Positions 48,701 through 56,404 are shown, numbered from the stretch's first letter. The stretch is DNA of 64,000 nucleotides from CAYRGC01 sp964423795 (GCA_964423795.1 CAYRGC010000003.1:13676-77675), one strand, 5' to 3'. Notes: generated from the letters alone by a model not told the origin. Made by a program: numbers and translations.

Positions 48701-50103
48701 TGACCCGTGGATTGGTCGCCGTCGTCGCAGGGCGTGCCGTCCGGCTTGGCGGGGTTCGAACAGGTCACGGTCGAGGGATCGCAAGTTCCGGGATTGTGGC
48801 ACTGGTCCTGGGCCGAGCAGGTCACGGCGCTGCACGTCAGCGTCCCCTGGCAGTACCCCTGCGTGCACTTGTCATTCTTCGTGTAAGAGTTGCCGTCGTT
48901 GCACAGCGTGCCGTCCGGCTTGGAGGCGTACGTGCAGCCCCACTGGCTCGCGTTGCAGACGCCGGGGAACTGGCACTGGTCGGGCGGGGCGCACTGGTAT
49001 CCCTGGCAGGAGAAGGCCCCCTGACAGATGCCGCTTTGGCAGCGGTCATTCACGGTGGACGCGTATCCGTCGTTGCACGGGGTGCCGTTCGGTTTCGGGT
49101 TGTCACTGCACTGCCCCGACGACGGATCGCAGATGCCCGCGAAATGACAGTCGTCGGCAGGAGCGCAACTGACGCTATTACACGAAGGATCGCCGTAACA
49201 CACGCCGTCGGTGCAGCTGTCGTTAACCGTGCTCGGATAGCCGTCATTGCACGGGGTGCCGTTCGGCACGACGGGGTTCGTGCAGGCGGCCGTGGAGGGA
49301 TCGCAGGTGCCGGGCTTATGGCACTGATCGAGCGCGTAGCACGTCACGCCGAGACAGGATCGCGTCCCGGTGCAGACGCCCTGCAAGCACTGATCGTTCA
49401 GGGTGTTCGGATAGCCGTCGTCGCACTTCGTGCCGTCGGGAGCGTTGGGGTTCGAACACAGTCCGGTGGCGCTCTCGCAGGTGCCGGGCAGGTGACAGGT
49501 ATCGATGGCGGAGCACGTGACGCCCTGGCATTTCGAGGGCACGCAGGTCGGCCCATCCTGCACCGGAACGGCGCCCGACGCCGGTTTGAAGCACGCGGCC
49601 AGAGCGGTATTGCCCATGACGGGCCCCCTGCCGACATCCGTCCATGCCGCGCAAGCGGCATTCGGAAAGGCCGTGAGCGTCGTCTGGCAATCGACCCAGC
49701 TCGATGCGAGACACCCAGCGGCGGAGGCCTGCGCGTACGTCTGGCTCTTGTTGCAATTGGGATTCGGCTTATCGAGTACGCCGATCTGCCTTCCGATGCA
49801 GACCAGAACGTCGCCCGGATCGCACGCGGGTTGCTGCGTCCCGGCTTTCGCGCACCTCGCCAGGTACGCCGAATTCGGATCGATGTCCGAGATGTTGACC
49901 GTCGTGGCGACAGACAAAGCCACGGAAGGCGCCTGCCCCCGTGGATCGTACAACGCCATCGGAATATTGATCACGTTCCTGTTATCCGAGACCGCCTGCG
50001 CCAACAACCGACCGTGGGCGAAACCGGCGAGCGCGAAGACGCCTCCCGCGAAGATGAGTGCTGCGATCCAAAACGGCCGCCGGCTCTGCGCGCGTATGGC
50101 CAT
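45766..50103 (-). CDS. giant secreted protein: Cys-rich repeats, NBR1-like Ig domain, Ser linkers, Vgb-like propeller
   Basis: A 1445-residue protein. Residues 1-40 are a signal/anchor (FWIAALIFAGGVFALAGFA). About 186-484 hold five copies of a roughly 56-residue cysteine repeat (DQCHKPGTCDPST...PNGTPCNDGYPSTVNDSC...GVC). A further cysteine-rich region runs to about 880. A Ser/Ala linker and an NBR1-type Ig-like domain (LLTNTGNTTWSAGEG) follow at about 910-1070, then a second Ser/Ala linker. The last 300 residues are a six-bladed streptogramin-lyase-like propeller (IALGPDGNMWFTEQSGGAIG repeated). Likely a very large surface protein. The propeller part has lower GC than the rest, suggesting domain acquisition. 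Confidence 0.85.
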   Translation of the reverse strand: MAIRAQSRRPFWIAALIFAGGVFALAGFAHGRLLAQAVSDNRNVINIPMALYDPRGQAPSVALSVATTVNISDIDPNSAYLARCAKAGTQQPACDPGDVLVCIGRQIGVLDKPNPNCNKSQTYAQASAAGCLASSWVDCQTTLTAFPNAACAAWTDVGRGPVMGNTALAACFKPASGAVPVQDGPTCVPSKCQGVTCSAIDTCHLPGTCESATGLCSNPNAPDGTKCDDGYPNTLNDQCLQGVCTGTRSCLGVTCYALDQCHKPGTCDPSTAACTNPVVPNGTPCNDGYPSTVNDSCTDGVCYGDPSCNSVSCAPADDCHFAGICDPSSGQCSDNPKPNGTPCNDGYASTVNDRCQSGICQGAFSCQGYQCAPPDQCQFPGVCNASQWGCTYASKPDGTLCNDGNSYTKNDKCTQGYCQGTLTCSAVTCSAQDQCHNPGTCDPSTVTCSNPAKPDGTPCDDGDQSTGQDACSAGVCRGAPLPECKQCIDAPPPTYGPPVTPLKPDKCGDGICGGTEVSFSYSWMGKNQNRKFTTTCAKDCGTPGGNTCPAAYPTCMNSTVANANGGGRGWCGDPSRLGEQLVSGNFPTCSNGQSYCLRCIPEPPYDYSAPENMRACYLLGTPEDIGICCGYDASGNAKCETGSSYCACQVSRTLRDPIFFHEQSDSLKIDTGCMLNCPLARSSQCIENCKEDAQTRRPRSTNDNHLDPLTAACYQRCAPTISPKCAACYLKIAENGGTGPASCSQPQCSPLCGVELPAIDPSARCKGFLPSTSTSLLRQYFPGGTIEPWDVGSFSGLKNMMCEVDPGYFYCPAPPMLGADWYIDDAGAMKDIASVPGPLYTISLPANDPRITPRFVPGRKIYGVYTDPLPGWDPGLIAAMTDTRTGIAQMIWSFMCDGPSAPPRSSAASSARSVTVSSAFASSVVASSRTSSAVSIASSAQSSSAKVSSSAAAVRNAQCEVLVQQTTIEPNRAFLATFLLTNTGNTTWSAGEGNGHDLLMSNEPNDNVLFGPTSMRFALQQDVPPKGTVAVTAILFSPAQTGTKPIVYQMGLEGTARYGQVCRGSIMVTASSSAMSSARTSSASSAAVSSARTSSAASAAASSARASVASSSVASSSARSSVSSLASSLALSSRAASSVLPVLSSSASNLARCPGEIGSILSLAFDGSGNLWFVLPEGNAIGVRSPAGTVTLYTLPRPNSYPGYIALGPDGNMWFTEQSGGAIGRITPAGDIKEFSISSGNGLSPGPAMIVKGPDGNMWFTEQGWHSVAKITMQGVITQYGGFLQPYGIVVGPDQNLWFSEQMGNSIVRMTTAGVSKRFTLLTRAGHLAVGPDGKIWYAGYPGNKIGRIDSAGIVNEYALPAGENSMGIVAAGTSVWFGVTESAKIGKSTVNGTFSWYSLPRNYTPPSSLILGSDGKVWFGELGSGKIGTVDASGAITEYQICNH
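48650..49545 (-). repeat. five tandem Cys-rich repeats within the giant protein
   Basis: Five units of about 168 bp each encode C-x4-D-x-C-H-x-P-G-x-C...P-x-G-T-x-C-x-D-G...C-x3-x-C. Units are diverged at the DNA level, so the array is old or under selection for cysteine spacing. Confidence 0.8.
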
Positions 50104-50106
50104 GGG

Positions 50107-51003
50107 TCAGGAAGAAGGATAGAGACAGACTTCGTACCAATGACCGGCGGGGCCGCACCAGAACTTCGCCTCTGCGCAGAAAGCGCCCTTTTCCGGTACC
50201 GGCCCGCAATCGTCCGACGGAGGCTGGGCCGCCTGAGCGGGCGGGGGGGTGGGAGCGACGGGGACGGGCGCCGGTATCTCGGGCGTGCTGCCGACCACAT
50301 TCTCTTCCTGCGTTTCACCGCTCTCGGACGACGAAGGAGAAGGAGGCGGAAGCTCCGCCTCTTCGAAGGAGGACTGCTCTTGCGGGACGATGACCTCGGG
50401 CAGCGGAATCGCCGCGGAAGAAGGATCAATGATAGGCGGCATTTCCTGAATGGGCGGCAGTGCCGGCTCCGGATCGGATATGGGCTCCGGGCTCGGCTGC
50501 CCAGACGGGGCGTCCTGCAGGCACTTCCAGCACAATCCCGTTCCCCCGTTGGGCAACGCGCACGACACCGCCCCCTCCTCGGGCATCACCGCCATGGCGC
50601 TCACATCGCAATCTGCGCCGTTCGAACAATGGAATGCCGGCGGGCAGGAAGCGGGAGGCGGAGTGACGGGAACGGCGTTCGGAACCCCGGGCAACTCGCC
50701 CACGGACTCGGTCTGCCCCTCTTGCGACGGGACGACGCTGGGTACATCCGCGGGCGGGAAGGTGTTGTCGGGAACGGCAGGAGCATCCTCGACGTGCGTC
50801 ACCTGCAGGAACCATTTCCACCACGAAGAGCGTTGCGCATCCGTTTCCTGCTGGCTTTGCTTCTGAGGCCTGTTCTTCGCGAAAGAATTCGCAGGAGAGA
50901 CTCCCGCCGCGGCGGTGAACTGCCCGGCCAGCGAACCGACGAAGAAGCACGCTGCCAGTACGGAACCGGCGATCGCGAGTTTTCTCGAAGTGAGGAAAGA
51001 CAT
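50107..51003 (-). CDS. Pro-rich exported protein paired with the giant surface protein
   Basis: A 298-residue protein with a signal-anchor (KLAIAGSVLAACFFVGSLAG), a WWKWFLQV segment, long Pro/Ser/Glu-rich stretches (PPIQEMPPIIDPSSAAIPLP) and a cysteine-containing core (CPPAFHCSNGADCDVSAMAV, CALPNGGTGLCWKCLQD) plus a C-terminal cysteine module (CGPVPEKGAFCAEAKFWCGP). It ends 3 nt before the giant gene, so they form an operon, and both are cysteine-rich, suggesting they act together on the surface. The ATG at 51003 starts the signal sequence. The frame above it crosses tRNA-Lys. Confidence 0.7.
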   Translation of the reverse strand: MSFLTSRKLAIAGSVLAACFFVGSLAGQFTAAAGVSPANSFAKNRPQKQSQQETDAQRSSWWKWFLQVTHVEDAPAVPDNTFPPADVPSVVPSQEGQTESVGELPGVPNAVPVTPPPASCPPAFHCSNGADCDVSAMAVMPEEGAVSCALPNGGTGLCWKCLQDAPSGQPSPEPISDPEPALPPIQEMPPIIDPSSAAIPLPEVIVPQEQSSFEEAELPPPSPSSSESGETQEENVVGSTPEIPAPVPVAPTPPPAQAAQPPSDDCGPVPEKGAFCAEAKFWCGPAGHWYEVCLYPSS

Positions 51004-51149
51004 GTCCTTCGGAGGTGAAAGGTCGGGAGTCAGTCTACGTGAAACGGAATAGTCAAAGACAATTATTGAGATTCGATGCAAGCGCCTTCCGCAAAAAAAG
51101 ACGGCAAGCATGCGAGAAGCACCAGCAAAAGGATTTTTGATTGTGAAGG

Positions 51150-51224
51150 TGGTGGGTCGGGTGGGGATCGAACCCACGGCCAAAGGCTTAAAAGGCCTCT
51201 GCTCTACCACTGAGCTACCGACCC
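51150..51224 (-). tRNA. tRNA-Lys (anticodon UUU)
   Basis: A 75-nt gene with acceptor GGGTCGG/CCGACCC, discriminator A and encoded CCA. The anticodon loop is CTTTTAA and the T-loop TTCGATC. A degenerate 5' copy and a TAGAAT box lie about 80-105 bp upstream. Confidence 0.96.
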
Positions 51225-51303
51225 AAGGAATGATCCGTCCGGAAAAAAGAACAAAGGGATCGAGCAGTCTCTTTAGGTCACCCCTTCGCTTGCGAAGCGG
51301 TGC

Positions 51304-51320
51304 ACCGAGCTATCGATCCA
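51304..51320 (-). repeat. degenerate 5' copy of tRNA-Lys
   Basis: On the minus strand this matches the acceptor and D-stem start of tRNA-Lys at about 14 of 17 positions. A TAGAAT box (complement of 51327-51332) ends 6 nt before it, and a cttcgcttgcgaag palindrome follows it (51287-51300). Confidence 0.5.
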
Positions 51321-51383
51321 TAGTCCATTCTACTCCTTTCAAGACCCATCGTCGATAAGGCGCGGCTCCCCTATCATGCCTCC

Positions 51384-52148
51384 ATGATCGATTCCCACTG
51401 CCATCTCGCGGCGAAGGAATTCCAGCATGACATGGAAGACGTGCTTTCGCGCGCGAAAGCCGCGGGAGTGGACCGCATGGTCGTGATCGCGGACACGATC
51501 GAGGAAGCCGAACGCGGAATCGTCCTCGCGAGGTCGCATGAGGAACTTTTCTGCACCGTTGGCGTCCATCCCCACGGCGCGAAGGACTGGTCGGAAGATT
51601 TTTCGGGGAAAATCCTTCAATTAGTTAGGTCTACGAACAAAGTGAAAGCAATTGGAGAGATTGGTTTGGACTACCATTACAATTTTTCGGACCCGGACAC
51701 ACAGCGGATCGTCTTCCGCAGACAAGTGGAGCTCTCGAAGCAACTCCTGCTCCCCTGCGTGGTGCATTGCCGGGAAGCGGCGGAAGACGTGTGGTCCATC
51801 GTGGAAGCGTGCGATCCCATCCGTATCGTGCTGCACTGCTGCACGGAACGGTTCGAAGACGTGGAACGTTTCCTCATGCGTGGCGATTCACTCTCCTTCA
51901 CGGGAATGGCGACATACAAGAACGCGGATGTTATCCGCGAGACGATCGAGCGGACCCCGATCGAAAGAATCATGATCGAAACGGACGCGCCCTACCTCGC
52001 GCCAGTCCCACATCGCGGCAAACGCAACGAACCCTCGTACGTCGCGGAAGTCGCCAAGGCGATCGCGCAGATCAAGGGATTGTCGTTCGAGGAGGTCGAC
52101 CGCGCCACGACGCGAAACGCTGTGGAGTTTTTCCAATTGCCGAATTAG
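51384..52148 (+). CDS. tatD: TatD-family metal-dependent DNase
   Basis: A 254-residue TIM-barrel hydrolase with the full metal site: DSHCHL (residues 3-8), GEIGLDYHYN near residue 92, the histidines of VVHCREA and VLHCCTE, and ETDAPYLAP near residue 201. TatD proteins are 3'-5' DNases, and tRNA-editing-like activity is known for some. TATCAT at 51372-51377 ends 6 nt before the ATG (leaderless). A short AT-rich patch in the coding sequence (about 51619-51690) departs from the gene's usual codon use. Confidence 0.93.
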   Translation: MIDSHCHLAAKEFQHDMEDVLSRAKAAGVDRMVVIADTIEEAERGIVLARSHEELFCTVGVHPHGAKDWSEDFSGKILQLVRSTNKVKAIGEIGLDYHYNFSDPDTQRIVFRRQVELSKQLLLPCVVHCREAAEDVWSIVEACDPIRIVLHCCTERFEDVERFLMRGDSLSFTGMATYKNADVIRETIERTPIERIMIETDAPYLAPVPHRGKRNEPSYVAEVAKAIAQIKGLSFEEVDRATTRNAVEFFQLPN

Positions 52149-52223
52149 ACTGCGGCAACCCCGGGCTCCTGAAGCACAACTGACAAAAGTCCGGGTCCGA
52201 CCCATCAAGAACGACCTGTCATC

Positions 52224-52300
52224 GCACTCGTAGCTCAACTGGATAGAGCGTCGGCCTCCGAAGCCGAAGGCTGTGGGTTCAAATCCCACCGAGTGCACCA
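52224..52300 (+). tRNA. tRNA-Arg (anticodon CCG)
   Basis: A 77-nt gene with acceptor GCACTCG/CGAGTGC, discriminator A and encoded CCA. The anticodon loop is CTCCGAA (reads CGG) and the T-loop TTCAAAT. No partial copy of this tRNA is seen nearby. Confidence 0.96.
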
Positions 52301-52369
52301 TTCGGCTTCGTCTGCGGACCGCGCCGCGCGGCGAAACTCCGGGGGACAAATCCCGGTTTCGCGCTTCGC

Positions 52370-52552
52370 TTATTGATTCGGGTCTTCGACGTTGGTTCGC
52401 TCCTGCAGCAGCCTTTTGAGCATGGTCACGCTTTTTCGCGAAATCGTAGGATCGAACACGACGGTGCCGGATCCATCGACGGACGCGCGTCCTTCGCTGA
52501 TCAATTCGATCTGAGTGGCGTTCTTGTCCCGGGGATTCGCGGAGAGGGTCAT
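52370..52552 (-). CDS. 60-residue hypothetical protein
   Basis: A small soluble protein (ATQIELISEGRASVDGSGTV, then a helix SVTMLKRLLQERTNVEDPN). A TAGATT box lies about 9 nt before the ATG, so it may be a true leaderless gene. No family is recognised. It sits between tRNA-Arg and the glycosyltransferase. Confidence 0.45.
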   Translation of the reverse strand: MTLSANPRDKNATQIELISEGRASVDGSGTVVFDPTISRKSVTMLKRLLQERTNVEDPNQ

Positions 52553-52627
52553 AGTGATAGCAATCTACTAGAATTCAGCATACCGTCAATCATTCTGCTT
52601 TTCCCGTTCTGTGGCACACTTCCTCTA

Positions 52628-53752
52628 ATGAAAGTCGCCCTCGTCCACGAACTGCTCACGATGCGCGGCGGCGCCGAAAAGGTGCTGCGCGTGCTGGCGG
52701 CGATGTACCCCGAGGCGCCGATCCATACCCTCCTCTATGACGAGGAAAAACTGGGCGACTGGTTTCCGGCATCCAGAGTGCAGACGAGCGGCGCGCAACA
52801 GCGCGCGCGCTTCCTCGGCTTCAACCATCACCTGCACCTCTCCGCTTTCCCGGCCGCCGTCGAAGCATGGGACTTCTCGGGATTCGATCTCGTGATCAGT
52901 TCGTCGTCCGCGTTCGCGCACGGCATCATCACGAACGGCGCGCCGGCGCACCTCTGCTACGTCCACTCCCCCGCCCGATACTTGTGGGACCGCACGCACG
53001 ACGTGCTCGACCGAGTCGGTCAGGGGCCGCTCGGATGGGTCAAACGACGGTACTTGGAGAAAGCGTTCCACCACCTGCGCGTATGGGACAGCGAGGCGGC
53101 CGACCGACCGGACCGTCTCCTCGCGGCGTCCGAGACCGTGAAGCGAAGGATCGAACTCTACTGGCGACGCGAAAGCGGCGTCCTCCATCCGCCGATCGAC
53201 GATGTCTGGCTCTCCCGCCCGCTTGACCGCCGGATGACGGCAGACGCGCCGTACCTCGTCGTCTCGACGCTCGCTCCCTACAAGCGCATCGACCTCGCGA
53301 TCGACGCGTGCAACGCCCTCTCGCGCCCGCTCGTGATCGCGGGCGAAGGTCCCGACCGACGTCGGCTCGAGCGCATGGCCGGACCCACCGTGACGTTCGT
53401 CGGGTACAAGAAGGAGGAAGAATTGTGCGACCTGTATTCCTCAGCGCGCGCGACGCTCTTTCCCGGCGAGGAAGACTTCGGACTCGTGCCGGTGGAATCG
53501 CTCGCGTGCGGGACTCCGGTGATCGCGCGGCGCGCCGGCGGCGCGCTCGAGACGCTCACGGAGGATACGGCGGAGTTCTTCGAAGACCCGACATCCGCTT
53601 CTCTTCTCGAAGCGATCCGCCGCTTCGAGTGCAGGTCGTTCGCCGCCGAGCGGCTCCGCGCATCGGCGGAGCGCTTCGACCGCGCGCGCTTCGAAAAAGG
53701 CATCCGCGCGGCCGCCGAAGAAACGCTCGCTGCCCTCGCCCGGCAGGCGTAG
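52628..53752 (+). CDS. GT4-family glycosyltransferase
   Basis: A 374-residue GT-B glycosyltransferase. The N-terminal Rossmann half starts KVALVHELLTMRGGAEKVLR (GGAE loop), with CYVHSPARYLWDR in the middle. The C-terminal half has VVSTLAPYKRIDLAIDAC, LVIAGEGPDRRRLE and the nucleotide-sugar site PGEEDFGLVPVESLACGTPV with the EX7E-type glutamates. Similar enzymes build capsule, O-antigen or S-layer glycans. The ATG at 52628 lies 7 nt after CACACT. The secreted gene at 53763 follows closely but has its own TAGGCT box. Confidence 0.93.
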   Translation: MKVALVHELLTMRGGAEKVLRVLAAMYPEAPIHTLLYDEEKLGDWFPASRVQTSGAQQRARFLGFNHHLHLSAFPAAVEAWDFSGFDLVISSSSAFAHGIITNGAPAHLCYVHSPARYLWDRTHDVLDRVGQGPLGWVKRRYLEKAFHHLRVWDSEAADRPDRLLAASETVKRRIELYWRRESGVLHPPIDDVWLSRPLDRRMTADAPYLVVSTLAPYKRIDLAIDACNALSRPLVIAGEGPDRRRLERMAGPTVTFVGYKKEEELCDLYSSARATLFPGEEDFGLVPVESLACGTPVIARRAGGALETLTEDTAEFFEDPTSASLLEAIRRFECRSFAAERLRASAERFDRARFEKGIRAAAEETLAALARQA

Positions 53753-53762
53753 GCTCGGTGCC

Positions 53763-54410
53763 ATGCGTCGCCTCCCCATTGCCGCCGTCTCACTCCTTTC
53801 CCTGCTCGCCCTCGCGCCGACCGCGAGCGCGCGCACGCTTGGCGCGGGAACAAGGCCGAGCCGCCGCGCGATCATTCGCGAAGTGCGCCAGGAAACGGCG
53901 AAGCGCACTGAGAAGCGAGTCCGCGAATCCGTCACGCGTTCCGGCACGCCGGTGACGCTGGACGATTTCGGCGTCAGCTTCCGCGGTCCGGAAGGATGGA
54001 AGGTGGACACGACCTCCGGCACCGAAGGCAGGGTCACGCTCGCCGTGATGCTCCTCGCGCCCGAGACGATCAACGAATCGATCCGCCACAACATGAACCT
54101 CGTCTTCGAGGATCTCTCCACCGCGCCGCTCACGCTCACCCAGTACTCGCAGGAATCGATCGAGTACGAGCGGTCGTTTTTCGACAGCTTCACCCTCCTT
54201 TTCCGCGACCGCACGAGCATCCTCGGAAAAGACGCGGAGCGGATCCAGTTCGACGCGAGCTACTCCGGCACCACGATGCGCCTCGAGCAGCAGTGGTTCA
54301 TCGACGACCGGGACCGCGCGGTCGTCTGGACCTTCGCGGACTCGCCGGAAGCGTTCGACGGACACCTGCCGCTCTTCCACGCGGTGGTCGACTCGTTCAG
54401 GATGCGCTGA
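53763..54410 (+). CDS. secreted protein, PsbP/DcrB-like fold suspected
   Basis: A 215-residue protein with a signal peptide (IAAVSLLSLLALAPTASA), an Arg-rich helix, then a single alpha/beta domain: VSFRGPEGWKVDTTSGTEGR, LAVMLLAPETINESIRHNMN, SFFDSFTLLFRDRTSILGKD, and the end LPLFHAVVDSFRMR. The pattern of a lipid-free PsbP/DcrB-type protein (P-x-G-W start, VDSF end) is seen, but function is unknown. It runs convergent with ruvB. Confidence 0.65.
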   Translation: MRRLPIAAVSLLSLLALAPTASARTLGAGTRPSRRAIIREVRQETAKRTEKRVRESVTRSGTPVTLDDFGVSFRGPEGWKVDTTSGTEGRVTLAVMLLAPETINESIRHNMNLVFEDLSTAPLTLTQYSQESIEYERSFFDSFTLLFRDRTSILGKDAERIQFDASYSGTTMRLEQQWFIDDRDRAVVWTFADSPEAFDGHLPLFHAVVDSFRMR

Positions 54411-54425
54411 TCGCGGACCCGCGAT

Positions 54426-55481
54426 TCAGGAAAACAGCGCCGCCTGCGCGCCTTCGGGCACGGGTAACCCGAGCTTTTCGTACGTGAGCCGCGTGGCGCA
54501 ACGTCCCTTGGGCGTGCGCTGGAGATAGCCCTTCTGGAGCAGATAGGGTTCGTAGACGTCCTCGATCGTCTCCTCTTCGTCGCCGAGCACGGCGGCGAGT
54601 GTCGAGAGACCGACCGGCCCCCCGCCGAACATTTCGGCGATCGCCCTGAGCAGCCGGAGATCGGTGGCGTCGAGGCCGTCCTCGTCGATCTCGAGGGAAT
54701 GGAGCGCCTGCTCGACGATGCGCTCGTCGATGGGAGAAATCCCGGCGACTTCGGCGAAGTCGCGCACGGAGCGCACGAGGCGGTTGGCGATGCGCGGGGT
54801 CGCGCGGCTGCAGCGCGCGATGCGGTGGGCGGCTCGGTCGCCGATCGATACCGAGAGACGTCCCGCGGACCACTCGACGATCTGCTGCATCTCGCGGAGA
54901 TCGTAGAACGCGAGCTTGAACTGATGCAGGAAACGGTCGCGGAGCGGCGCGCTCATCGCGCCCGCCTTGGTGGTGGCGCCGACGAGCGTGAACGGCTTGA
55001 GGTTGAGACGCATGGAACGCGCGGTCGGCCCCTTGCCGATGACGAGGTCGAGCGCGTAGTCCTCCATCGCCGAATACAGGATCTCCTCCACCACCGGACG
55101 GAGACGATGGATCTCGTCGATGAAGAGGATGTCCCCCTCCTGGAGATTGCTCACGATGGAAGCGAGATCGCCGGGTTTCTCGAGCGCGGGACCGCTCGTG
55201 ATGCGGATCTGCGCCTTCATCTCCTTGGCGACGATGTGCGCGAGCGTAGTCTTCCCCAGGCCCGGAGGCCCGTGCAGCAGCACGTGGCCGAGCGTCTCCT
55301 TCCGGGAAAGGGCCGCCTTCACCGACAAGAGAAGGTGCTCTTTCACCTTCGACTGACCGACGTACTCCGAGAGGGTGCGCGGACGGAGCGCGTGCTCCAT
55401 GCCCTGCGCGTCCGAGGCGGTCGTCTCGGGACGGACGGAAACGGGTGCGGGAGCCGGCGGCGGCGTGCGCTTCAGGACGAT
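54426..55481 (-). CDS. ruvB: Holliday junction DNA helicase RuvB
   Basis: About 351 residues: LRPRTLSEYVGQSKVKEHLL near residue 31, Walker A HGPPGLGKTTLAHIVA, Walker B LFIDEIHRL, sensor 1 LVGATTKAG, and the C-terminal winged-helix with GGGPVGLSTLAAVLG and GYLQRTPKGR. RuvB drives branch migration with RuvA. The start is unclear: a TATCCT box (complement of 55489-55494) puts +1 at 55482, next to an in-frame ATC at 55481. The first ATG inside (55400) would remove the conserved RPETT region. A GTG at 55517 lies upstream of the promoter. Confidence 0.9.
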   Translation of the reverse strand: MVLKRTPPPAPAPVSVRPETTASDAQGMEHALRPRTLSEYVGQSKVKEHLLLSVKAALSRKETLGHVLLHGPPGLGKTTLAHIVAKEMKAQIRITSGPALEKPGDLASIVSNLQEGDILFIDEIHRLRPVVEEILYSAMEDYALDLVIGKGPTARSMRLNLKPFTLVGATTKAGAMSAPLRDRFLHQFKLAFYDLREMQQIVEWSAGRLSVSIGDRAAHRIARCSRATPRIANRLVRSVRDFAEVAGISPIDERIVEQALHSLEIDEDGLDATDLRLLRAIAEMFGGGPVGLSTLAAVLGDEEETIEDVYEPYLLQKGYLQRTPKGRCATRLTYEKLGLPVPEGAQAALFS

Positions 55482-55578
55482 GGCGACGAGGATAGCAGAC
55501 GCCGCCCTCCGTTCCACCGACTTCTCGGAAAAAATCCGTCCCTGTTCCGCGGGGCCCGGGTGCCGTACACTGGCGGCC

Positions 55579-56172
55579 ATGCAGAAGATCGCGCGCGCGC
55601 TCGCGTCCGTCGGATTCCTCGCGGTGCTCGTCCTCCTGGGCTTCGCGGACTACGCCTTCACGAAGGACCGCATCGTCCTGCCCGACACCCGTGGTGTAAC
55701 GGCACAGACGGCGTCTTTCGCCGCCGGCTCGTCGGGAACGGTGGGCGTGCAGCAGGGAACGGACGTGGAAACGGCGACGCGGACGATGGGCTTCGACATG
55801 CAAGACGCGCAGGAGGACAACGTACTGAAGGAGATCATCCCTTCCGACCGCCGCGTGGAGACGAAGGTGCTGCTCAAGGACGGCGATCGCGTGGCTTTCA
55901 TCGCCTGGACGCAGTCGCCGGACGTGAAGACGTACTTCTCCGCCCTCAAGGAGGCGCTGCAGGCGTCGTTCTCGCCTGCCATGCACGACCTCATCGACCG
56001 GACGGACGAGCGCGAGGAAAAGCCCCCCCGCAACGTCCTCGCCTTCACGGATCCCGGACTCCTCGAGGAGAAGATGATCTTCGTGCGCGTGCGGCAGCGG
56101 CTCTTCGAGCTCCACGTGGCCCCGGGGAAGGACACGGAGGTGGAGAGGCTTATTGATGCTCTAACGGAGTGA
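55579..56172 (+). CDS. membrane-anchored protein, unknown
   Basis: A 197-residue protein with one N-terminal helix (ALASVGFLAVLVLLGFADYAF) and an exterior domain rich in charged residues, with VETKVLLKDGDRVAFIAWTQ and LLEEKMIFVRVRQRLFELHV. No family is recognised. TACACT at 55566-55571 is 7 nt before the ATG (leaderless). It is divergent from ruvB, and the regions between their starts hold both promoters. Confidence 0.65.
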   Translation: MQKIARALASVGFLAVLVLLGFADYAFTKDRIVLPDTRGVTAQTASFAAGSSGTVGVQQGTDVETATRTMGFDMQDAQEDNVLKEIIPSDRRVETKVLLKDGDRVAFIAWTQSPDVKTYFSALKEALQASFSPAMHDLIDRTDEREEKPPRNVLAFTDPGLLEEKMIFVRVRQRLFELHVAPGKDTEVERLIDALTE

Positions 56173-56200
56173 GAGGAGGGTATGAGATTTAGAGATTTAG

Positions 56201-56260
56201 AGGTTATGAGGTTATGAGGTTGCGAGGCGTGAAACGCAAAACCTCATAACCTCATAACCT
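56201..56260. repeat. perfect 21-bp inverted repeat built of acctcata units
   Basis: The left arm (56201-56221, aggttatg repeated) and right arm (56240-56260, acctcata repeated) are exact complements around an 18-nt loop that itself contains gcgt/acgc. It should form a long hairpin after the 55579 gene. No T-run follows, so termination is uncertain. Confidence 0.7.
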
Positions 56261-56366
56261 CAGAACCTTTGCCCGGAGAAAGACCGGAAACCGGGCTGTC
56301 CGTATTTCCGCGACCTCAAGCCCCAAGCTTTCTCGGACTGACCCTCAAAACGGGCCAAACTTCGGT

Positions 56367-56395
56367 TTGACCAGGAGCGACGACCCCCCTACACT
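56367..56395 (+). promoter_or_regulatory. rplK promoter
   Basis: TTGACC at 56367-56372, a 17-nt spacer, and TACACT at 56390-56395. The predicted +1 is 56402, giving a 3-nt leader before ATG 56405. It is one of the best-matched promoters in the window. Confidence 0.7.
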
Positions 56396-56404
56396 GCCCC
56401 GGCT

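Noticed and set aside
48650..49545. Regularly spaced repeats that might look like a CRISPR array
   Set aside because: The units are about 168 bp, diverged, in frame, and encode cysteine-rich protein repeats.
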